The notes under the pieces: generated by a model
The model's database searches: none
What the model was told of the DNA's origin: nothing
Seen by the model: only the letters and a program-made list of their open reading frames with translations
Assembly: GCA_030146605.1 (NCBI GenBank)
Contig: JASLBO010000084.1
Location: 1-9,385 of the forward strand
Reading direction: 5' to 3'
From: Sphingomonas sp.
GTDB taxonomy: Bacteria > Pseudomonadota > Alphaproteobacteria > Sphingomonadales > Sphingomonadaceae
DNA length: 9,385 nt
Part shown: piece after piece, positions 1-5,234 of the stretch
Layout of the letters: each line of letters opens with the position of its first letter
Position numbering within the stretch: the first letter of the stretch is position 1
Program-made: the position numbers and the translations under genes

Positions 1-606
1 TTGCGTGCGCGCGACGATCGGCCGGTGCTCCTCCACCCGGGGCGTGATCCCGCCGCGCTTGGCCCGCGCGAACATGTTCGCAGCGAGCGGCGATCGGCTG
101 CGCAGTTCCCAGAGATATTCGATCACACTGCGGATCGCGGCATTTCCTGTCGCATTGGCAATTGCGAGGTGAAAGCGGTGATCGGCATCCATCACCGAAG
201 GTTGATTCGAATCCTCCGCCGCCATTTCGACCAGCAACAAATCGAGCTCGGCGAGCTGCTCTTCGGTGATCGAGACCGCCGCCAGCGCCACCGCTTCGCC
301 TTCGAACAGAATGCGCGCCTCGGTGAGGTCGAATGCGCCGACATCGAAGTTGAGCGCATCCTCGCGCTGCCCGGTCCCGTGATCGCGCTTGGTGACATAG
401 AGCCCAGAGCCGTGCCGCGCCTCGATCCAGCCCTTCATCTCAAGCGCGATCATCGCCTCGCGGATCGTCGGGCGGCTGACCTTATATTCTTCGGCCAGAT
501 CGCGCTCGCCGGGCAATCGCGTGCCGGGCGACCAGCGGCCCGCCTCGATCGCTTCGGTGATCGACGCCGCCACTCGCTGGTAAAGCTTGTTGCCCTTGAT
601 CTTCAT
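1..606 (-). CDS. GntR/FadR-type transcriptional regulator (C-terminus cut by window edge)
   Basis: This is a DNA-binding regulator, probably the repressor of the divergent mannonate dehydratase gene, with a sugar-acid effector. Reading from ATG at 606 leftwards gives 202 residues with no stop before base 1. Residues about 5-71 are a GntR winged helix: LPGERDLAEEYKVSRPTIRE (31-50) then GSGLYV at the wing. Residues about 95-202 are the start of an all-helical FCD ligand domain. D142, H146 and H194 sit where that family places metal/effector ligands. Roughly 30-50 residues should lie beyond the window. The start is supported by GAGGA about 5 bases upstream on the minus strand. The divergent layout and a shared 82-base gap with an operator-like palindrome suggest autoregulation and control of manD. 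Family assignment is firm; the effector (mannonate, glucuronate or fructuronate) is inferred from the neighbour. Confidence 0.9.
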   Translation of the reverse strand, partial: MKIKGNKLYQRVAASITEAIEAGRWSPGTRLPGERDLAEEYKVSRPTIREAMIALEMKGWIEARHGSGLYVTKRDHGTGQREDALNFDVGAFDLTEARILFEGEAVALAAVSITEEQLAELDLLLVEMAAEDSNQPSVMDADHRFHLAIANATGNAAIRSVIEYLWELRSRSPLAANMFARAKRGGITPRVEEHRPIVARTQ

Positions 607-631
607 ATCGTCCTCACTGCGCCACTCTAGG

Positions 632-661
632 TTGACAGCATAGTCGTCACAAGGAGATATT
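632..661 (+). promoter_or_regulatory. Candidate sigma-70-type promoter for manD
   Basis: A perfect -35 hexamer TTGACA (632-637) is followed after 18 bases by GATATT (656-661), four of six matches to TATAAT. It points towards manD, and a start point near 668 would leave a short leader before the TTG at 689. A strong ribosome-site-like AAGGAG (651-656) also lies here, but no usable start codon sits at the right distance. Read by eye, not tested. Confidence 0.5.
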
Positions 662-688
662 GGCCTGACCACTTCTGAGGATGCTGTC
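634..688. repeat. 8-bp inverted repeat flanking the manD operator/promoter
   Basis: GACAGCAT (634-641) and its exact reverse complement ATGCTGTC (681-688) are 39 bases apart. The left arm overlaps the -35 box and the right arm ends just before the TTG start of manD. The arms bracket the central operator-like palindrome, so they could be distal protein sites or a stem in a long transcript. No function is established. Confidence 0.4.
659..673. promoter_or_regulatory. Candidate GntR/FadR-type operator
   Basis: The 15 bases ATTGGCCTGACCACT form an odd palindrome centred on 666. TGG at 661-663 pairs with CCA at 669-671, 665 pairs with 667, and 659 pairs with 673. The form TTGGnnTGACCA resembles the TGGT...ACCA operators of FadR/UxuR-like GntR regulators. 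It overlaps the proposed -10/+1 zone of the manD promoter, as expected for repression, and is adjacent to a gntR gene. The matching regulator is inferred from adjacency. Confidence 0.5.
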
Positions 689-1900
689 TTGCCCCGCATA
701 ACTTCCGCGCGCGTGATCGTCACGTGCCCCGGCCGCAATTTCGTGACGCTCAAGATCGAGACCGACCAAGGCCTCCATGGCGTCGGCGACGCGACGTTGA
801 ACGGTCGCGAACTGGCGGTGGCGAGCTATCTTGCCGACCATGTCGTCCCTTGCCTCATCGGCCGCGACGCTCACAGCATCGAGGATATCTGGCAATATCT
901 CTACAAGGGCGCGTATTGGCGCCGCGGCCCGGTGACGATGTCGGCGATTGCCGCGGTCGACATGGCCCTGTGGGATATCAAGGGCAAGATCGCGGGCTTG
1001 CCGGTCTGGCAGCTGCTCGGCGGTGCCGCGCGCGAGGGCTGCATGGTTTACGGCCATGCAAACGGCTCCGACGTGGCCGAGACGATCGAGCGCGCGCACG
1101 AATATCTCGAACAGGGCTACAAGGCCGTCCGCCTCCAGTCGGGCGTGCCGGGCCTCGCCGCCACCTACGGTGTGTCGGGCGAACGCTTTTATTACGAGCC
1201 CGCCAAGGGGTCTCTGCCCGAAGAAACCTTGTGGTCGACCTCCAAATATATGCGCCACGTGCCCGAGCTGTTCGAAAAGGCGCGCGACACGCTCGGATGG
1301 GACGTCCATTTGCTCCACGACGTCCATCACCGCCTCACGCCGATCGAGGCAGGGCGGCTGGGCAAAGATCTCGAGCCCTACCGGCTGTTCTGGCTCGAAG
1401 ACGCCACCCCGGCGGAGAACCAGGCCGGCTTCCGCCTGATCCGCCAGCACACCACGACGCCGCTCGCGGTGGGCGAGATCTTCAATTCGATCTGGGACGC
1501 CAAGCAGCTGATCGAGGAGCAATTGATCGACTATGTCCGCGCGACCGTGGTCCATGCCGGCGGCATCACCCATCTACGGCGGATCGCGGGCCTCGCCGAC
1601 CTCTATCAAGTCCGTACCGGCTGCCACGGCGCCACCGATCTGTCGCCGGTCAGCATGGCGGCGGCGCTCAATTTCGGGCTGTCGGTCCCCAATTTCGGCA
1701 TCCAGGAATATATGCGCCACTCCGCCGAGACCGACCAGGTGTTCCCGCACGCCTATTCGCTGACCGAAGGGCTGATGCACCCCGGCGACGAGCCCGGCCT
1801 CGGCGTCGATATCGACGAAGCGCTCGCAGCCAAACACGAATATAAGCGCGCGTACCTGCCGGTAAACCGGCTCGAGGACGGGACGATGTTCAACTGGTGA
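689..1900 (+). CDS. manD: D-mannonate dehydratase, ManD/RspA branch of the enolase superfamily
   Basis: The predicted cytosolic, Mg2+-dependent enzyme removes water from D-mannonate to give 2-keto-3-deoxygluconate, a step of hexuronate (glucuronate) breakdown. The 403-residue product is full length for the family: an N-terminal capping domain (about 1-115) and a barrel ending in GTMFNW. Key residues all fit: R148 and Y160 (base pair), D211, E237 and E263 (metal ligands in LLHD, WLED and VGEIF), H213 (acid) and H313 in [10 protein letters not shown]. These are one higher than my recollection of the characterised N. aromaticivorans enzyme. TTG is taken as the start because it gives the family N-terminus ([16 protein letters not shown]) and GAGG lies at 677-680; the ATG at 681 is in another frame and stops quickly. 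It is divergent from gntR. Some relatives have weak mannonate or gluconate activity, so the exact substrate is slightly uncertain. Confidence 0.93.
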   Translation: MPRITSARVIVTCPGRNFVTLKIETDQGLHGVGDATLNGRELAVASYLADHVVPCLIGRDAHSIEDIWQYLYKGAYWRRGPVTMSAIAAVDMALWDIKGKIAGLPVWQLLGGAAREGCMVYGHANGSDVAETIERAHEYLEQGYKAVRLQSGVPGLAATYGVSGERFYYEPAKGSLPEETLWSTSKYMRHVPELFEKARDTLGWDVHLLHDVHHRLTPIEAGRLGKDLEPYRLFWLEDATPAENQAGFRLIRQHTTTPLAVGEIFNSIWDAKQLIEEQLIDYVRATVVHAGGITHLRRIAGLADLYQVRTGCHGATDLSPVSMAAALNFGLSVPNFGIQEYMRHSAETDQVFPHAYSLTEGLMHPGDEPGLGVDIDEALAAKHEYKRAYLPVNRLEDGTMFNW

Positions 1901-1910
1901 CTTTCAGTGT

Positions 1911-1971
1911 TCGTGCGAAAGCTGGAGCATAGGATATCTCATCCTGGGCTCCTTCTTTCGCAGGAGCACGA
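1911..1971. repeat. Imperfect long hairpin / REP-like intergenic repeat after manD
   Basis: Starting 11 bases after the manD stop, nested arms fold together: TCGTG 1911-1915 with CACGA 1967-1971, CGAAAG 1916-1921 with CTTTCG 1955-1960, GGAGC 1924-1928 with GCTCC 1948-1952, and AGGAT 1931-1935 with ATCCT 1941-1945 around a 5-base loop. A second, competing small hairpin is CTCCT 1949-1953 with AGGAG 1962-1966. No T-run follows on either strand, so it is not a classic terminator. It looks like a decayed member of the short palindromic repeats common between sphingomonad genes, and may protect or end the manD transcript. Confidence 0.55.
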
Positions 1972-2032
1972 GAAAACCCGACGACCGGAGATCATCCACA
2001 AAGCCCGACCAAATAGTAAATTCCACATCAAC

Positions 2033-2046
2033 CACGTATTTACGTG
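2033..2046. promoter_or_regulatory. Perfect CACGTA-TT-TACGTG palindrome, candidate regulator site
   Basis: The arms CACGTA (2033-2038) and TACGTG (2041-2046) are exact reverse complements around TT, giving a 14-base palindrome about 70 bases before the ATG at 2115. It lies in the AT-richer spacer 1972-2055. The position would suit an activator near -40 of a promoter starting about 2080. TACGTA-like half-sites are used by some LuxR/NarL-type regulators, but no such gene is in the window. The rest of 1972-2114 shows no gene. Confidence 0.4.
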
Positions 2047-2114
2047 CTTCGGTATACCCCCGGCTTGCATAAGGGCGCACCGGTACTCCCGGTATCTCTG
2101 GAATTTGGGGGCAT

Positions 2115-2780
2115 ATGCCGTTCGATACCGCACAGATCGCCCGTCTCGGCGGCACATGGGGAGCGATGGGATCGCTCGTCGCCTCCGATGGCAGCGCGAA
2201 CCACCCCTGGCTCCAGCGCCTCGCCGCGGATCCCGAGCCGCTGCGCGATCTCGCCGATGCCGCGCATTTCATTTGCGTGCTTCATGGCCGCCATCCCGGC
2301 GTGGTCGATCATGCCCTCGATCATGCCCGCGTTTCGCTCGAGCGTGACTGGCTCGAAGCCGCCGCGGGCGCCTTCGCCACCGAGCGCGCCTATCTCGTCC
2401 GCATCGTCGCCGCCGCCGGCCCGCTGCCCAGCACTCCCGGCCACGCCGAGTCCGAATCGGCGGCGCAGTCCCAGCGCCACGCGCTGGACATGCTCGCCCA
2501 GTCCGACCGCGCCGGCTGCGCCGCGGGCGCCGCGCTCGCGCTCGCGATCGACTGGGCAACGATCCGCGCAGTGCTCGACGCCGTCGCCGAACGGCTCGGT
2601 CTCGCCGTACCGGTCTCGACGCTCCCGCTCGCCGAGGAAACCGTCAGCGTGGTCGATGCACTTGCCCGTGAAGCATCGATGGAGCGCGCATTGCTGTTCG
2701 GCGCGCAGCAGGTCTTCGCCCAGCATCGCGGCCTTTGGGACCTGCTCGAATCCCGCGCCAGCGCCCGGGCGCGGGCGTAA
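2115..2780 (+). CDS. Conserved helical protein of unknown function (sphingomonad type)
   Basis: This gene encodes 221 residues with no signal peptide or membrane segment, so it is probably cytosolic. It is Ala/Leu-rich and appears almost wholly helical. It has a histidine-rich stretch at about 51-70 (H51, H57, H60, H66, H70), an ERAYLVRIVAAAGPLPSTPG segment at about 90-109, and a DMLAQSDRAGCAAGAA segment at about 125-140. I recognise these blocks as typical of an uncharacterised Sphingomonadales family, but can name no activity. ATG at 2115 follows GGGGG (2107-2111) at a short 3-base spacing; no better in-frame start exists upstream. Third positions are G/C rich, supporting real coding. It precedes moxR by 83 bases, with a palindrome between, so a link to the MoxR ATPase is possible but unproven. 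Confidence 0.8.
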   Translation: MPFDTAQIARLGGTWGAMGSLVASDGSANHPWLQRLAADPEPLRDLADAAHFICVLHGRHPGVVDHALDHARVSLERDWLEAAAGAFATERAYLVRIVAAAGPLPSTPGHAESESAAQSQRHALDMLAQSDRAGCAAGAALALAIDWATIRAVLDAVAERLGLAVPVSTLPLAEETVSVVDALAREASMERALLFGAQQVFAQHRGLWDLLESRASARARA

Positions 2781-2796
2781 CCCTCCCCTTCATCGC

Positions 2797-2818
2797 TCCC
2801 TCCCGCTTGCGGGAGGGA
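2797..2818. repeat. Perfect 10-bp-arm palindrome between the unknown gene and moxR
   Basis: TCCCTCCCGC (2797-2806) and GCGGGAGGGA (2809-2818) are exact reverse complements around TT. This GC-rich hairpin type (CTCCCGCTTGCGGGAG core) is a frequent intergenic repeat in sphingomonads. No T-run follows it. Its right arm contains GGAGG (2812-2816), five bases before a GTG at 2822 that is in frame with moxR, so it could act as a folded ribosome site. It could also attenuate read-through from the upstream gene. Confidence 0.75.
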
Positions 2819-2863
2819 ACAGTGGGCTTGCTTCACGCGATCGGGAGCCTCTATCCCCGCGCC

Positions 2864-3709
2864 ATGCGCTTCGAAGGCACCCAAAGCTATGTCGCCACGG
2901 AGGACCTCAAGGTCGCCGTCAACGCGGCCGTCACTCTCCGCCGCCCGCTGCTCGTCAAGGGCGAGCCCGGCACCGGCAAGACCGTTCTCGCTTACGAGAT
3001 CGCCAAAGCGGTCAACGCCCCGCTGATCGAGTGGAACGTCAAATCGACCACCAAGGCGCAGCAGGGCCTCTACGAATATGATGCGGTCGCACGCCTGCGC
3101 GACGGCCAGCTCGGCGATGAGCGCGTCCACGACATTGGCAATTACATCCGCCAGGGAAAACTGTGGGAGGCGTTCACTGCCCCGCAGGTCCCGGTGCTGC
3201 TGATCGACGAGATCGACAAGGCCGATATCGAATTCCCCAACGATCTGCTCCAGGAGCTCGATCGCATGGAATTCCATGTCTACGAGACGAAGCAGACCGT
3301 CCGCGCCGCCGAGCGCCCGATCGTGGTGATCACCTCGAACAACGAGAAGGAGCTCCCCGACGCGTTCCTGCGCCGCTGCTTCTTCCACTATATCAAATTC
3401 CCCGATCGCGAGACGATGCAGGCGATCATCGACGTGCACTTCCCCGGCATCCAGAAGATCCTGGTCAGCAAGGCGATGGACATCTTCTACGACATCCGCG
3501 AGGTCCCCGGCCTCAAGAAGAAGCCGAGCACTTCCGAACTGCTCGACTGGCTCAAATTGCTTCTCCACGAGGAAATGCCGCTCGAAGTGCTCCAGTCGAA
3601 GGACCCGGGCAAGGCGATCCCGCCGCTCCACGGCGCCTTGCTCAAGAACGAGCAGGACGTGATGCTGTTTGAGCGTCTCGCCTTCATGAGCCGGCGGCAG
3701 AGCAAGTGA
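2864..3709 (+). CDS. MoxR-family AAA+ ATPase
   Basis: A 281-residue cytosolic AAA+ chaperone-like ATPase. MoxR proteins typically work with a VWA partner to assemble or activate target proteins. Walker A is GEPGTGKT (33-40), Walker B VLLIDEIDKA (111-120, with D115 and E116), sensor 1 ITSNN (156-160), arginine finger R170/R171 in AFLRR, and a sensor-2-like STSELLDW (222-229). The length fits the short, single-domain form. ATG 2864 gives the family-typical MRFEG-SYVATEDL start, although its ribosome site is weak. An in-frame GTG at 2822 has GGAGG at good spacing and would add 14 residues. Its stop overlaps the GTG start of the GFA gene by four bases, implying coupled translation. The likely partner is the CoxE-like VWA protein starting at 6642. 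Target unknown. Confidence 0.92.
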   Translation: MRFEGTQSYVATEDLKVAVNAAVTLRRPLLVKGEPGTGKTVLAYEIAKAVNAPLIEWNVKSTTKAQQGLYEYDAVARLRDGQLGDERVHDIGNYIRQGKLWEAFTAPQVPVLLIDEIDKADIEFPNDLLQELDRMEFHVYETKQTVRAAERPIVVITSNNEKELPDAFLRRCFFHYIKFPDRETMQAIIDVHFPGIQKILVSKAMDIFYDIREVPGLKKKPSTSELLDWLKLLLHEEMPLEVLQSKDPGKAIPPLHGALLKNEQDVMLFERLAFMSRRQSK

Positions 3710-4128
3710 CTCGCTACACCGGCCGCTGCGCCTGCGGTGCGATCACCGCGACGATCAGCGGCGAGGCGTTGCAGGTGCGCCAATGCTGGTGCCGCCAATG
3801 CCAGCAGATCGCCGCCGGCTCGCCGACCACCAACGCGATGTTCGCGACCGCCGACCTCGCAATCGAGGGCGAGCTCGCCACCACGTCCTACGTAGCGGCG
3901 AGCGGCAATACGCTCACCCAGAGCTTCTGCGCCCGATGCTGCACCCCGGTGATGGGCCAGTCTTCGGCGCGCCCGCAATTCCGCACGCTGCGGCTCGGCT
4001 TTATCGACATGCCCAACGATCTCGCGCCGCAAGTCGCGATCTGGACCGAGGACGCGCCCGCCTGGGCAGCGATCGATCCCAAGCTCGAACGCTTCCCGCG
4101 CCAGCCGCCGCCGCCGCCGACTGCCTGA
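3706..4128 (+). CDS. GFA-family zinc protein (CENP-V/glutathione-dependent formaldehyde-activating fold)
   Basis: A 140-residue small cytosolic zinc protein of the GFA/CENP-V fold. Members bind zinc through cysteine clusters; the founder helps glutathione react with formaldehyde, but most relatives have no proven activity. Three clusters are visible: C8 and C10 (GRCACGA), C27, C29 and C32 (QCWCRQC), and C75, C78 and C79 (FCARCC). The C-terminus is a proline run (QPPPPPTA). The GTG start overlaps the moxR stop as GTGA, which argues for coupling to moxR and decides the start. A formaldehyde role should not be assumed: no glutathione or formaldehyde dehydrogenase gene is nearby. The fold call is firm, the function open. 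Confidence 0.87.
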   Translation: MTRYTGRCACGAITATISGEALQVRQCWCRQCQQIAAGSPTTNAMFATADLAIEGELATTSYVAASGNTLTQSFCARCCTPVMGQSSARPQFRTLRLGFIDMPNDLAPQVAIWTEDAPAWAAIDPKLERFPRQPPPPPTA

Positions 4129-4557
4129 ATGGCCCCGGAAGACCTCGAGGCGCTCGCCGAAACAGGCCGCGTGGCCGAGGCTGAGCCGCAGTGGCGGGGC
4201 TATACTGATTTTTGCAGCCTGCGAGTTCGCGGGCTTCGCAGTCAGCTGCCGCGAGCGCTCGACGCCTTCCTTGCCGATGCCGCGGCATGGCCCCTTGCCG
4301 GGGGCGTCGCCTTCGCGAAATAGGCGATGCGTGCGTCGGACATGCCTGCCAGACCCGCTCGTCCGGAGACTGCTGATTCCGGCCGCCGCGGGGCAGGTGC
4401 GCGGGGCCCCGAAGGACGCGGAGGCGCAAAATTGCTGCTCGCCCTGCTCGGCGATCCGTTCGGGGTGCTGCCAGTCGACCTGCTCCCGCACCGCCTGGCC
4501 TTGGCGTGCCGCCATCGCAGGCCGCACTTCGGGTGGGGAAGGAAGCCAACAACGCGG
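4129..4557. other. Stretch without a convincing gene
   Basis: Several open frames exist here, but none has a recognisable family, a ribosome site and consistent codon use together. The best plus frame is 4129-4323 (64 codons, ATG directly after the GFA stop). It begins with GC-rich third positions but drifts to codons such as TAT ACT GAT TTT. A minus frame from ATG 4515 down to about 4345 has coding-like third positions and could be a gene remnant. A stem-loop lies at 4217-4234: GCCTGCG and CGCGGGC around AGTT, with one G-T pair. No RNA gene was recognised. The stretch may be a decayed gene or a spacer carrying the downstream promoter. Confidence 0.4.
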
Positions 4558-4573
4558 TTAACGCATTTTTAAC
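4558..4573 (+). promoter_or_regulatory. CtrA-type box, exact TTAA-N7-TTAAC
   Basis: TTAA (4558-4561), seven bases, then TTAAC (4569-4573) match the full CtrA consensus of alphaproteobacteria. CtrA is the cell-cycle/motility response regulator, known to bind this motif near -35 of its targets. The box lies 49 bases before the CHAP gene start. A start point near 4600 would leave a leader of about 20 bases. No ctrA gene is in the window, so binding is inferred from motif and position. Confidence 0.6.
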
Positions 4574-4581
4574 TACTTCCC

Positions 4582-4606
4582 GATACCCGGTGCTCGGGGG
4601 GGTATC
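4582..4606. repeat. 7-bp-arm inverted repeat before the CHAP gene
   Basis: GATACCC (4582-4588) and GGGTATC (4600-4606) are exact reverse complements separated by 11 bases, within which CCG...CGG can pair further. It lies between the CtrA-type box and the ATG at 4623, so it is either a second operator near the start point or a leader hairpin. A GGTACC palindrome (4613-4618) follows. Confidence 0.5.
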
Positions 4607-4622
4607 TGTAACGGTACCCTGT

Positions 4623-5198
4623 ATGCGTCGTTGTTTCGCGTTCTCTGTCCTGCTCGCCGCCGCCACGCTGGCGGCGGTTCCCGTGCAGGCCCAATCGCTG
4701 CTCGAATATGTCGGTCAGTGCGTGCCCTTCGCGCGCGCCGCCTCGGGCATCCAGATCTATGGCGACGCCTGGACGTGGTGGGCGCAGGCCGACGGCCGCT
4801 ATCGGCGCGGGCAAAAGCCCCGCGTCGGCGCCGTTCTCGCCTTCGCCAAGAGCACCCGCCTTCCCCTCGGCCATGTCGCGGTGGTCAGCCGCATCGTCGA
4901 CAAGCGCGTATTGATGGTCACCCATGCCAATTGGTCGCGGCTCAACGGCAAGCGCGGCCATGCCGAGCAGGACGTTACCTTGTTCGACGTTTCCGGGCGC
5001 GGCGACTGGAGCCTCGTCAAGGTCTGGTACCGCGACACCGAAGGACTCGGCAGCTCGATCTACCCCGCGCACGGCTTCATCTACGGCATGCCCGATCCCG
5101 CCGCGGGCAAGGCGGTCCGCCCCGCCCGCCCGGCCGCAGAGCTGAGCAGTCGCCAGCCCGATTATGTCGGTTCGCTGATCGATGCCTATGCCCGCTGA
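4623..5198 (+). CDS. Secreted CHAP-domain protein, probable peptidoglycan amidase/endopeptidase
   Basis: A 191-residue exported protein with a CHAP (cysteine, histidine-dependent amidohydrolase/peptidase) domain; members cut peptide or amide bonds in peptidoglycan. Residues 1-23 are a signal peptide (MRRC, hydrophobic core, VQA-QS cleavage site). The catalytic Cys is C33 in VGQCVPFAR, and the His is H84 in GHVAVVSRI; N103 in THANW is the probable third residue. The domain spans about 26-150, followed by an Ala/Pro-rich tail. Its wall target and polymer are unknown. ATG 4623 is chosen because it directly begins a proper signal peptide; a longer frame from 4506 would bury it. The ribosome site is weak. 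It follows an exact CtrA-type box and a 7-bp inverted repeat, and the membrane-protein gene starts 36 bases later. Confidence 0.88.
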   Translation: MRRCFAFSVLLAAATLAAVPVQAQSLLEYVGQCVPFARAASGIQIYGDAWTWWAQADGRYRRGQKPRVGAVLAFAKSTRLPLGHVAVVSRIVDKRVLMVTHANWSRLNGKRGHAEQDVTLFDVSGRGDWSLVKVWYRDTEGLGSSIYPAHGFIYGMPDPAAGKAVRPARPAAELSSRQPDYVGSLIDAYAR

Positions 5199-5234
5199 CT
5201 TGTGCGCCCCGACGCGCTGACGCAGGATAGCTGG

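Noticed and set aside
651..691. AAGGAG (651-656) as the ribosome site of manD
   Set aside because: It is 32 bases from the TTG start; the nearer in-frame ATT and CTG codons would give an N-terminus longer than the family's. GAGG at 677-680 fits better.
647..1573. 308-codon minus-strand open frame opposite manD
   Set aside because: Fully antisense to a gene with complete catalytic motifs; high GC content produces long stop-free shadows. No recognisable domain.
1904..2272. 122-codon minus-strand frame across the manD-unknown gene spacer
   Set aside because: It runs through a hairpin repeat and into the antisense of the next gene; no ribosome site or family match. The AT-richer spacer looks non-coding.
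2390..3631. 413-codon minus-strand open frame
   Set aside because: Antisense to the unknown gene and moxR, low-complexity composition, no family features.
3706..4128. Assigning the GFA gene as a formaldehyde-detoxifying enzyme
   Set aside because: The fold is clear, but no glutathione-dependent formaldehyde pathway gene is nearby and most family members have no shown activity.
4129..4323. 64-codon plus-strand frame starting one base after the GFA stop
   Set aside because: Attractive position for a coupled small gene, but no ribosome site, no recognisable family, and codon use drifts away from the local pattern after about 25 codons. Kept only as a note in the stretch entry.
5202..5234. GTG 5202 as start of the membrane-protein gene
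   Set aside because: No ribosome site precedes it, whereas ATG 5235 has AGGA at seven-base spacing; the 11 extra residues have no membrane or motif content.
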